64,000 nt of DNA from NCBI GenBank assembly GCA_017436705.1, contig JAFSCP010000036.1, forward strand, positions 147,067 to 211,066, in the 5' to 3' direction. The notes below the pieces were generated by a model that was given only the letters and a program-made list of their open reading frames with translations, did not search any database and was not told where the DNA came from. Position numbers and translations under genes: made by a program. The DNA comes from Bacillota bacterium. GTDB lineage: Bacteria > Bacillota > Clostridia > Peptostreptococcales > Anaerovoracaceae. Below, one piece after another: positions 51,044 through 58,633 of the stretch. Each line of letters starts with the position of its first letter. Within the stretch, counting starts at the first letter, position 1.

Positions 51044-52393
51044 TTATTCTTTGATTATATTGTATAATGTTGCAAGGGAAATTCCCAGCATCTGAGCAAT
51101 TTCTTTTTTTGCAGCAATACTGTCACCCATTTTTCTAATGTAACTTTCAACTATGTTTTTTTCATATTGCTTAACCATTTCTTTCAATGTATTGTCGGTC
51201 TGTATTACATAAGAACTTGCAGCAATATGATTAGGCAGATCTTCCGGCATAATTAATTTGTCATCATCCTGGAAACTACAGGTAAATTCCATTACATTTT
51301 TAAGTTCTCTTACATTGCCAGGCCAGTCGTAATTCTGCAGTACTTCAACAGCGGCCTGAGAAATGCGGATGTTTTTCTTATTTGTCCGGTTATACTCTTC
51401 AAGAGTACTGTAAATGAATTCCGGTATATCTTCCCTTCTTTCACGTAAAGGAGGAATTTCAACCGGAAATACTGCAATACGATAATACAGGTCCAGCCTG
51501 AATTCACCTTCTTCTACACGCTTGCGGATGTTCTTGTTGGTTGCAGCTATAATTCTGACATCGATAGGTACTTCTTTTTCACTGCCCACCTTACGGATAC
51601 GGCCTTCTTCCAGTACTCTGAGAAGTTTTGACTGCAATGGAAGCGGAATTTCGCCAACTTCATCAAGGAATAGTGTTCCGCCCTGGGCAAGTTCAAAAAG
51701 GCCCATTTTACCCTCTTTTTTGGCACCTGTAAATGCACCGGCAGTATATCCGAAGAATTCACTTTCCCAGAGGGATTCAGGAATTGCCGAACAATTGACT
51801 GCAATAAATGGCCCCTCGTTCCTATTACTGCTGTTATGTATAGACTGTGCCAAAACTTCTTTTCCTACACCACTTTCTCCCGTTATCAAAATACTGCCTT
51901 CGCTTATGGAAATCCGCCGTGCGGTCTGAATAAGTTCCTTTAATCCTCCATTTTTTCCTACCACTTGATCAAACATATACCGCGTGAAATTCGAATTTTC
52001 GGCCTCCCCATAGTAACGTTCTTTACGGCGTATTTCTGCCATTTCATCCATAAGAGCTTTTAAAACACCAACTTCTTTTACTACACATAATCCGCCTAAA
52101 AGCTGCCCATTGTCGATAATAGGAATCAAACTGGAGAATGATTCATCGCCATCTTCCACACGTCTTCGATTATAAATTGGCTCCATGTTTTCCATGGCTA
52201 TGTGTAACTGAGAATGACTACGCACACTTCTGAGTAGTTTTCCAACAATTTGTTCTTCCTTCAAACCAGCAAATTTCAGAAAAGCGGGATTGACATATAA
52301 AACTATTGAGTCTGCATCTGTAATAATAATACCATTATCCATTGCATCAAGAAGTATCTTCATATCCTCTGAAATTTGTATCTCGCGCTTCAT
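51044..52393 (-). CDS. Sigma-54-dependent activator with PAS domain
   Basis: A 449-aa protein: N-terminal PAS (about residues 10-115; LLDAMDNGIIITDADSIVLY, NPAFLKFAGL), AAA+ domain with GESGVGKE, the GAFTGA sigma-54 loop, GGTLFLDEV and YDWPGNVRELKN, and a Fis-type HTH at the C-terminus (SIAAKKEIAQMLGISLATLY). ATG at 52393 follows GGAGG by eight bases. It should activate the adjacent sigma-54 operon in response to a small metabolite sensed by the PAS domain. Confidence 0.95.
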   Translation of the reverse strand: MKREIQISEDMKILLDAMDNGIIITDADSIVLYVNPAFLKFAGLKEEQIVGKLLRSVRSHSQLHIAMENMEPIYNRRRVEDGDESFSSLIPIIDNGQLLGGLCVVKEVGVLKALMDEMAEIRRKERYYGEAENSNFTRYMFDQVVGKNGGLKELIQTARRISISEGSILITGESGVGKEVLAQSIHNSSNRNEGPFIAVNCSAIPESLWESEFFGYTAGAFTGAKKEGKMGLFELAQGGTLFLDEVGEIPLPLQSKLLRVLEEGRIRKVGSEKEVPIDVRIIAATNKNIRKRVEEGEFRLDLYYRIAVFPVEIPPLRERREDIPEFIYSTLEEYNRTNKKNIRISQAAVEVLQNYDWPGNVRELKNVMEFTCSFQDDDKLIMPEDLPNHIAASSYVIQTDNTLKEMVKQYEKNIVESYIRKMGDSIAAKKEIAQMLGISLATLYNIIKE

Positions 52394-52492
52394 TTTACCA
52401 TCCTCCACAATAAGTAGCTTATTTGGGTAATATAACACATGGAAACGAGATTTGTCTATATGTATTTTTCAATCAATCTAAAGAATTGTATC

Positions 52493-52521
52493 TTGACAAT
52501 TGACTACTTCTCCTGTATTAT
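52493..52521 (+). promoter_or_regulatory. Promoter of a short untranslated RNA
   Basis: Consensus TTGACA (52493-52498), 17-nt spacer, TATTAT (52516-52521). No gene follows before a terminator. Confidence 0.75.
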
Positions 52522-52527
52522 ACTAAC

Positions 52528-52588
52528 CGAAAAGAAGCGAGTTTGTTATCGTACGGCGCTGGCCAATGCGGGTTACTCGTTTTTTTTC
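52528..52588 (+). ncRNA. Putative short non-coding RNA
   Basis: About 60 nt from the predicted start to the T tract (52579-52587). A terminator-like outer stem GCGAGT/ACTCGT is closed around an internal region with GCGCTGGCCAATGCG. No start codon with a ribosome site is present. No known riboswitch class matched by eye. It lies in a 317-bp gene-free gap between the activator gene and sdaA, both on the opposite strand. Confidence 0.55.
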
Positions 52589-52605
52589 TTTTTTGTCAAG
52601 TCAGC

Positions 52606-52650
52606 AAAAAACAAGAAACGAGAAGCCATTTTCAATCAGCTTCTCGTTTC
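52606..52650 (-). terminator. Terminator of the tdh-kbl-sdaA operon
   Basis: Perfect 12-bp stem GAAACGAGAAGC/GCTTCTCGTTTC with a 12-nt loop and a TTGTTTTTTG tract on the minus strand, 60 bp after the sdaA stop. The remainder of the 52394-52710 gap shows only promoter sequences and this element. Confidence 0.85.
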
Positions 52651-52710
52651 GCTATTACCATATTATCACATTCAAATGTTCTTTTCAGTACAGTTCTGAA
52701 TTATTTTATT

Positions 52711-53907
52711 TTAAAGTTTAATCTTCGCCAGTCCGCCTTCGCTGGTTTCTCTGTACGGATGTGCCAGGTCACGGCCTGTTTCCTTCATAACAGTGATTAC
52801 ATTGTCCAGAGTCATTTTGCGGGTATCCGCAAGGAAGCTGGAAAGGCTCACCGCATTGATTGCACGCATTGCAGCCACTGCGTTACGCTCGATACAAGGA
52901 ATCTGAACAAGTCCGCAGATAGGGTCACATGTCAGTCCAAGATGGTGCTCGATGGCGATTTCTGCTGCATACTCAATCTTGTCAAAATCCAGGTGGAAAA
53001 GTTCTGCAAGAGCCGCAGCAGCCATTGCGCAGGCACTGCCCACTTCGGCCTGGCAGCCGCATTCAGCACCTGAAATTGAAGCGTTTGTCTTAATAAGCGC
53101 GCCGATGATTCCGGCTGCCTCAAGAGCTTCAACGATTCTGTCGTCAGAGTAATTGCGCTTTTTCTGCTGGTAATACAGCACCGCAGGAAGTACCCCTGCA
53201 GCACCGCAGGTTGGCGCTGTAACGATTCTTTCGCCTGCAGCGTTCTGTTCACTTACCGCAAAAGCATAGGCACACACAAGGCGGTTTTCCTTGGTTTCAG
53301 GGCTTTCGTCAATGTGCTTGCTGGTGTAGAGCTGCTTTGCTTTTTTCTTTACTTCCAGTCCGCCCGGAAGGATTCCTTCATCGTTAAGACCTGCACGCAC
53401 GCAGTCCTTCATGATTTCCCACATCTGGGCGATGTACGGACGAAGCTCAGGCCCTTCCATTTCTTCAGCATACTGCCAAAGCTGGATGTCCTTTTTACGG
53501 CAATATTCGACAATTTCCGTAAAAGAGCGATGTGGATAAACGTCCGGTGTTTCAACCAGGTCGGAGCCGGGAACTTCGATTCTTCCGCCGCCCACACTCA
53601 TGATTCTCAGCTGGTCAATCTGCGCGCCGTCTTTATAGGCATACATGTCCATTGTATTAGGATGTGGCAGGTCTGTTTCCTCAAAGTCAAACACAACTTC
53701 GCATGGAATTTCGCCAAAAGTCTTTTTAATTACTGTATCTGTACCGTGTCCCTTCCCTGTTTTGGAAAGCGAACCAAAGAGCACAACCCTGAAGCTGTCA
53801 GCCCCAGGGTTTTTGTCCATAAATACTTTGCAGGCTTTTTCAGGTCCCATTGTGTGGGAACTGGATGGCCCGCGGCCTGTTTTATATAACTCCATCAAGG
53901 ATTTCAT
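52711..53907 (-). CDS. sdaA: L-serine ammonia-lyase, single-chain
   Basis: Iron-sulfur enzyme that deaminates serine to pyruvate. The 398-aa protein has the beta domain first (GRGPSSSHTMGPEKACK) and the alpha domain next (TAPTCGAAGVLPAVLYYQQ, with cluster cysteines in GAECGCQAEVGSACAMA and CDPICGLVQIPCIERN). This is the single-chain layout, although many Clostridia encode separate alpha and beta subunits. The start overlaps the kbl stop as TAATG, so translation is coupled. Confidence 0.96.
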   Translation of the reverse strand: MKSLMELYKTGRGPSSSHTMGPEKACKVFMDKNPGADSFRVVLFGSLSKTGKGHGTDTVIKKTFGEIPCEVVFDFEETDLPHPNTMDMYAYKDGAQIDQLRIMSVGGGRIEVPGSDLVETPDVYPHRSFTEIVEYCRKKDIQLWQYAEEMEGPELRPYIAQMWEIMKDCVRAGLNDEGILPGGLEVKKKAKQLYTSKHIDESPETKENRLVCAYAFAVSEQNAAGERIVTAPTCGAAGVLPAVLYYQQKKRNYSDDRIVEALEAAGIIGALIKTNASISGAECGCQAEVGSACAMAAAALAELFHLDFDKIEYAAEIAIEHHLGLTCDPICGLVQIPCIERNAVAAMRAINAVSLSSFLADTRKMTLDNVITVMKETGRDLAHPYRETSEGGLAKIKL

Positions 53908-55094
53908 TACAGTCCCATATCCTCCTTAACTGCTTTGAAACAAGCAACTGCAAAATCCAGATCTTCCTTGGTGTGGCCTGCAGAAACCTGTGTACGGATT
54001 CTTGCCTTGCCCTTAGGAACTACCGGATAAGTGAAGCTTGTAACGTAAACACCCTTTTCAAGCATTCTGTCAGCAAATTCTGCTGCAACCTTTGCATCAT
54101 AAAGCATTACAGGAACGATTGGATGATAACCTGGAAGAAGGTCAAAACCGATCTTTTCCATTTCAGCTCTGAAGTATGCAGTATTTTCGTGAACCTTATC
54201 TCTGAGAGCTGTGGATTCATTGAGCATATCGAATGTCTTGATTGAAGCTGCACAGATTGCTGGCGCTAATGTGTTTGAGAAAAGGTAAGGACGGCTCTTC
54301 TGACGGAGAAGGTCAACGATTTCCTGACGTGCTGCTGTGTAACCGCCGGAAGCTCCGCCAAGAGCTTTGCCGAGAGTACCTGTGATGATGTCAACTCTGC
54401 CTTCAACTCCGCAGAATTCTGCAGTGCCGTGACCATGGTCGCCCATGAAACCTACTGCATGGCTGTCGTCAACCATTACAAGAGCATCATATTCGTCTGC
54501 CAGGTCGCAGATTGCCTTAAGGTTTGCAATATAACCGTCCATGGAGAAAACACCGTCAGTGGAAATGAGCATTGTCTGTGCACCTGCAGCTTTTGCTTCT
54601 TCAAGCTTAGCCTTAAGGTCTTCCATGTCGTTGTTTTTGTAGCGGTATCTCTTAGCCTTGCAGAGTCTGATACCGTCGATGATGGACGCATGGTTCAGTT
54701 CGTCAGAAATGATTGCGTCTTCTTCACCGAGAATTGTTTCAAAAAGTCCGCCGTTAGCATCAAAACATGATGAATAAAGAATAGCATCATCCATGCCCAC
54801 GAAGTCTGCAACTTTCTTTTCAAGGTCTTTGTGAATCTGCTGAGTACCGCAGATAAATCTTACGGAGCTGAGACCGAAGCCCCACTGGTCGTAGCTGGCC
54901 TTTGCAGCTTCGATAAGGTCTTTGTTATCGGAAAGTCCAAGGTAGTTGTTTGCACACATATTTACAACCTGGCTTGCCTTAGTAGTGTCGATTCTTGATT
55001 TCTGCGGTGTAGTGATGATTCTTTCGTTCTTGTATGTACCGCTTTCCCTGATTTCTTCCAGGGTCTTTCTGTATTTTTCAATTGCTGATTTCAT
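53907..55094 (-). CDS. kbl: Glycine C-acetyltransferase (2-amino-3-ketobutyrate CoA ligase)
   Basis: PLP enzyme that cleaves 2-amino-3-ketobutyrate with CoA to glycine and acetyl-CoA. The 395-aa protein has [25 protein letters not shown] and the PLP lysine in [15 protein letters not shown]. Works with tdh immediately upstream and with sdaA downstream to convert threonine to acetyl-CoA, and serine to pyruvate. Confidence 0.96.
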   Translation of the reverse strand: MKSAIEKYRKTLEEIRESGTYKNERIITTPQKSRIDTTKASQVVNMCANNYLGLSDNKDLIEAAKASYDQWGFGLSSVRFICGTQQIHKDLEKKVADFVGMDDAILYSSCFDANGGLFETILGEEDAIISDELNHASIIDGIRLCKAKRYRYKNNDMEDLKAKLEEAKAAGAQTMLISTDGVFSMDGYIANLKAICDLADEYDALVMVDDSHAVGFMGDHGHGTAEFCGVEGRVDIITGTLGKALGGASGGYTAARQEIVDLLRQKSRPYLFSNTLAPAICAASIKTFDMLNESTALRDKVHENTAYFRAEMEKIGFDLLPGYHPIVPVMLYDAKVAAEFADRMLEKGVYVTSFTYPVVPKGKARIRTQVSAGHTKEDLDFAVACFKAVKEDMGL

Positions 55095-55117
55095 AGCAAA
55101 AATCTCCTTTTATATAA

Positions 55118-56158
55118 TTATTTCTGTGTCCAGTCGAGGACTACCTTGCCGCTCATGCCGCTGTTCATTGCAGCGAAGCCCTTTTCAAAGTCTTTGTAGT
55201 GGAATCTGTGTGTGATTACCGGTGAAAGATCAAGACCACCCTGTACCATGTAGGACATCTGGTGCCAGTTATCCATCTTTCTGCCGTAGATACCCTGAAG
55301 AGTCAGTCCTCTGCCGATGATTTCGTTCATGTCGATGGAAACAGGAACATTGGAAATACCGAGAAGGCTGATCTTACCGCCGTTTCTCATTACACTGAAC
55401 ATCTGGTTGAGAGCTGCACCGTTGCCGGACATTTCAAGTCCAACGTCGAAGCCTTCAACGATGTGGAGATCCTTCATAACCTGCTTCAGGTCTTCCTTTG
55501 TGATATTAACTGCTCTGTCAACGCCCATCTTACGTGCCAGGTCGAGTCTGTATTCATTTGTATCAGTGATTACAACGCGGCGTGCACCTGCGTATTTGCA
55601 GATACCGGAGGCAATAATACCGATAGGACCTGCACCTGTGATGATTACGTCTTCACCTACAAGGTCCCACATAAGTGCTGTATGAGTAGCGTTACCGAAA
55701 GCATCGAAGAAAGCAACAACATCTTCATCAAGAGCCGGATCGATTGCAATTACATTAGTTGCAGGGATACAAACATATTCAGCGAAAGCACCGTCTCTGT
55801 CAACGCCCACGCCTTCTGTATCCTTACACCACTGAATATCACCATTATGGCAGTTTCTGCAGTGACCGCATGTGATATGGCCTTCACCGCTTACACGCTG
55901 TCCGATTTCGAAACCCTTTACACCTGCGCCAAGTTCAGCAATTTCGCCCACATATTCGTGACCGATGGTCATAGGTGGTTTGATGTGCTGAGTTGCCCAT
56001 GGGTCCCAGTTAAAAATATGTACGTCAGTACCGCAGATTGCAGTCTTGTGAATCTTGATAAGAACTTCACCAGGGCCGGGAACAGGCACCGGAACTCTTC
56101 TCATTTCAAGGCCAGGACCAGCCGTTGGCTTTACTATTGCGTCCATCATTCTTTCCAT
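55118..56158 (-). CDS. tdh: L-threonine 3-dehydrogenase
   Basis: Oxidises threonine to 2-amino-3-ketobutyrate with NAD. The 346-aa zinc alcohol-dehydrogenase-type protein carries KTAICGTDVHIFNWD (catalytic zinc cysteine), GHEYVGEI, the structural zinc loop CGHCRNCHNGDIQWC, and the Rossmann GAGPIGIIASG. ATG 56158 follows GGAGG. First gene of tdh-kbl-sdaA; the LysR gene 59 bp upstream is on the same strand and may regulate it. Confidence 0.96.
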   Translation of the reverse strand: MERMMDAIVKPTAGPGLEMRRVPVPVPGPGEVLIKIHKTAICGTDVHIFNWDPWATQHIKPPMTIGHEYVGEIAELGAGVKGFEIGQRVSGEGHITCGHCRNCHNGDIQWCKDTEGVGVDRDGAFAEYVCIPATNVIAIDPALDEDVVAFFDAFGNATHTALMWDLVGEDVIITGAGPIGIIASGICKYAGARRVVITDTNEYRLDLARKMGVDRAVNITKEDLKQVMKDLHIVEGFDVGLEMSGNGAALNQMFSVMRNGGKISLLGISNVPVSIDMNEIIGRGLTLQGIYGRKMDNWHQMSYMVQGGLDLSPVITHRFHYKDFEKGFAAMNSGMSGKVVLDWTQK

Positions 56159-56217
56159 AAAAATTACCTCCAAAATTTATGATAATAATATTTTGACAAT
56201 TGATTGCTCCGGCTCTG

Positions 56218-57123
56218 CTATGCCTGGAGTTCTGCCGCTTTATCCCGGAGCATGTCGATAAATCTGCGGGTAAGCGGAGAAATATTTCTGTCAGCACGGA
56301 GAATATAGCCGATAACATAGTAGTCATCACTTTCAAAAGGAACTCCCACAATGCGCCCTTCATTGAGAAGTGACGGCATTAAACCTGTGCCCACAGTATA
56401 GCAGTCGGTGGCAAGAAGCACATTCATCAGACTTGCTCTGTCACTGATTTCAACCTGTCGGTCGCTGTACGGATTAACCAGTTCCTCTGTAAAGAAAGAA
56501 TTACTGTGTTCCCCCTGTTCATAGGAAATGTACGGATAATCCTTAAGTTCCTCAATGGAAATCGCTTTCTTCCGGTCCATCGGGTGACCCTTGCGCAGGA
56601 AAACATGTGGAAGCGCCTTAAGTACCGGCGAGAAAGTCAGCCCCCGGTTGCTCAGATATCTTTCCATTACAGTATAATCGCTGCCTTTGATAGCAATAAC
56701 TCCGATGTCACAGTATGCAGTCTCTGTTTCGTGAATTACATCGTAGGTCTTCATTTCGCGGAGAGAAAAGCGGTAATGCTGTTCGTAAACATTATTAAGA
56801 AGCGCTGCAAAAATGTCTGCAACAAAATCATAATGCTGAGTAGACACATAAAGTCTCTTGCTCAGATTATCTTCAGAATATCTGCTCATAATAAAGTCGC
56901 TCTGCTCCACCAGCTGACGGGCATATCTTGCAAACTCAGTACCTGCATCTGTCAGATAAACACCGTTTCCCGAACGCTCAAAAATCTTTATATTGAGCTC
57001 CTGCTCCAGTGATTTGACACTGACTGAAAGGCTGGACTGAGCTACAAAGAGCTGCCGCGCTGCCTCATTGAATGAGCCGCACTCTGCTATTTTCAGAATG
57101 TATCTGCATTGCTGTATCGTCAT
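56218..57123 (-). CDS. LysR-family transcriptional regulator
   Basis: A 301-aa regulator: N-terminal winged HTH (CRYILKIAECGSFNEAARQL, FVAQSSLSVSVKSLEQEL) and a substrate-binding domain. It lies upstream of the tdh operon, 59 bp away and in the same direction, so control of threonine degradation is likely but unproven. Confidence 0.92.
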   Translation of the reverse strand: MTIQQCRYILKIAECGSFNEAARQLFVAQSSLSVSVKSLEQELNIKIFERSGNGVYLTDAGTEFARYARQLVEQSDFIMSRYSEDNLSKRLYVSTQHYDFVADIFAALLNNVYEQHYRFSLREMKTYDVIHETETAYCDIGVIAIKGSDYTVMERYLSNRGLTFSPVLKALPHVFLRKGHPMDRKKAISIEELKDYPYISYEQGEHSNSFFTEELVNPYSDRQVEISDRASLMNVLLATDCYTVGTGLMPSLLNEGRIVGVPFESDDYYVIGYILRADRNISPLTRRFIDMLRDKAAELQA

Positions 57124-57258
57124 AAAAAATCTCCATTTTCTTTTTATTATACCACGCGCAGGCGCAGTGAAGGTAATAGCTAATTTCTATTATGTCCGTT
57201 CCGCGGAACACACATATATTAAAATTATAGGCGAAAACGGCCATGATTGCAAGAAAAT

Positions 57259-57897
57259 CTATGATTCAATCATATCTTCAATCCTGCATCCAAGTACCTT
57301 TGCCAATGCCGCCAGATTTAAAACTGACGCCTTGTTTATATCTTTGGCACCCTGTTCATATTGCTGAATCATCCGCAGAGATACACCTGATTTTTCCGAC
57401 AGTTCTTTCTGAGAATATCCTGCTTCTTTCCTTATTTTCTGAAGATTTGCCGGTGAATCTGAACTTGCCAGCCTTCTGTTCAGCGCATCAACAAATTTTT
57501 CTTCCGATGCTTCATGGAAAGTTCCGTACATGCAAAGAATTTCATCCAGGGTAACATGATTAAAGATTTCTCTGAAGCTCTTTCCAGTAACCCACTGATA
57601 ATATGCTATAATCCATCCGCACCAGTATTCAGGTGTATAATCATAATAATCTTCGGTTTCAGGTGCTTCCATAAACATACCTGTTTTTCCTGCCATTTCC
57701 ATAACAAGTTCTATGCCCGACATGCCTGAGACGTATTTAGGTACGCCTTTTCCAAACTGATCTGCAATGCCGCTTCCGACAAACACTTTTATAAAATCTT
57801 CCGGTTCAATCCCAAGGTCATTAAGCGCAAAGTCTGCAGCTTCTCCGAGATTGCGCATTGCATCATCCAGATATTTTTCATCATAAGCGCATATCAT
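57259..57897 (-). CDS. XRE-family HTH protein partner of DUF3990
   Basis: A 212-aa protein. The N-terminal ~140 residues (YDEKYLDDAMRNLGEAADFA, then KYVSGMSGIELVMEM and WCGWIIAYYQWVTGKSF) form a domain often found with DUF3990 partners in gut Firmicutes, of unknown function. The C-terminal HTH is clear: KEAGYSQKELSEKSGVSLRM, then QQYEQGAKDINKA. It overlaps the DUF3990 gene by 4 bases. Likely an autorepressor/antitoxin-like partner using the palindromic site at 58577-58616. Confidence 0.8.
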   Translation of the reverse strand: MICAYDEKYLDDAMRNLGEAADFALNDLGIEPEDFIKVFVGSGIADQFGKGVPKYVSGMSGIELVMEMAGKTGMFMEAPETEDYYDYTPEYWCGWIIAYYQWVTGKSFREIFNHVTLDEILCMYGTFHEASEEKFVDALNRRLASSDSPANLQKIRKEAGYSQKELSEKSGVSLRMIQQYEQGAKDINKASVLNLAALAKVLGCRIEDMIES

Positions 57898-58556
57898 CTC
57901 ACTAAACCTCCTTTGCGGATAATATCCCGCATGTATAAACCATAAACATCATCTTTTTCAGCTTCCGCAGCAAAAGCGGCTCTGGCTGCCTCATCTCTGG
58001 CCTTTCTGCGCACATAATACACACTGCTCTCAGCATTCTCAAAACCTTTAAACCTGATTCTTCTGAAAGCCTCATCAGACTTAAGTACAAACTGTTCCCC
58101 CAGTTCACCCAGTTTCATCGACACACTCAACTGTTCAAGAGAAATTTCATTATTTATGAAAGCTCTTGCGAAAGAAAAATATGAATCATCAGCACGGTAT
58201 CCTACCACTGCATCATATTTGCTCAGATCAATCAGATAGTTTTCTTTGAGCCATGAGGAGTTACGCTTCATGCCCGGTGTAGTGAGTCTCAGAATCCGGT
58301 ATTCCATTAAAAGCGCCAGCCAGTGCAGGACAGAATAGCGTTCTTCCGAAAGATTAAGTATTTTCAATCCATCCAGATCCAATTCATATATGTTTGCAAA
58401 ACCATCCTTCCCCTCGTTACATGCCCATTCCTTGGCAAGATAAATATTTTCTGTACAATAGAATCCACGTCCGTAATCATTATATGTTTTTCCCTTTTCA
58501 GCTGAAGGAACCTGCACAATCTCCGGTGAACCATGATACAAAATCAATTTGCTCAT
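57894..58556 (-). CDS. DUF3990-family protein (ADP-ribosyltransferase-like fold)
   Basis: A 220-aa protein with the DUF3990 start LILYHGSPEIV, then NDYGRGFYCTENIYLAKEWA, and AVVGYRADDSYFSFARAF. DUF3990 is distantly related to ADP-ribosyltransferase folds (H-Y-[EDQ] type), but activity is unknown. ATG 58556 lies nine bases downstream of GGAGG. It precedes and overlaps the XRE protein, an arrangement found repeatedly in gut Firmicutes and suggestive of a toxin-antitoxin or defence pair. Confidence 0.8.
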   Translation of the reverse strand: MSKLILYHGSPEIVQVPSAEKGKTYNDYGRGFYCTENIYLAKEWACNEGKDGFANIYELDLDGLKILNLSEERYSVLHWLALLMEYRILRLTTPGMKRNSSWLKENYLIDLSKYDAVVGYRADDSYFSFARAFINNEISLEQLSVSMKLGELGEQFVLKSDEAFRRIRFKGFENAESSVYYVRRKARDEAARAAFAAEAEKDDVYGLYMRDIIRKGGLVR

Positions 58557-58576
58557 ATATACCTCCAAAATAAAGT

Positions 58577-58616
58577 ATCTCCATAGAGTTACTAAAAAGT
58601 ATAACTCCATGGAGAT
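58577..58616. promoter_or_regulatory. Inverted-repeat operator over the DUF3990/XRE promoter
   Basis: Arms ATCTCCATAGAGTTA and TAACTCCATGGAGAT match at 14 of 15 positions, spaced by 10 nt. Each arm itself contains a CTCCATRGAG palindrome. The repeat covers the -10 box and reaches into the promoter spacer. Confidence 0.85.
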
Positions 58617-58626
58617 AGTTTGTCAA
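58598..58626 (-). promoter_or_regulatory. Promoter of the DUF3990/XRE pair
   Basis: TTGACA (58626-58621), 17-nt spacer, TATACT (58603-58598). The -10 lies between the operator arms, so repressor binding would occlude it. Confidence 0.85.
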
Positions 58627-58633
58627 TTTATTA

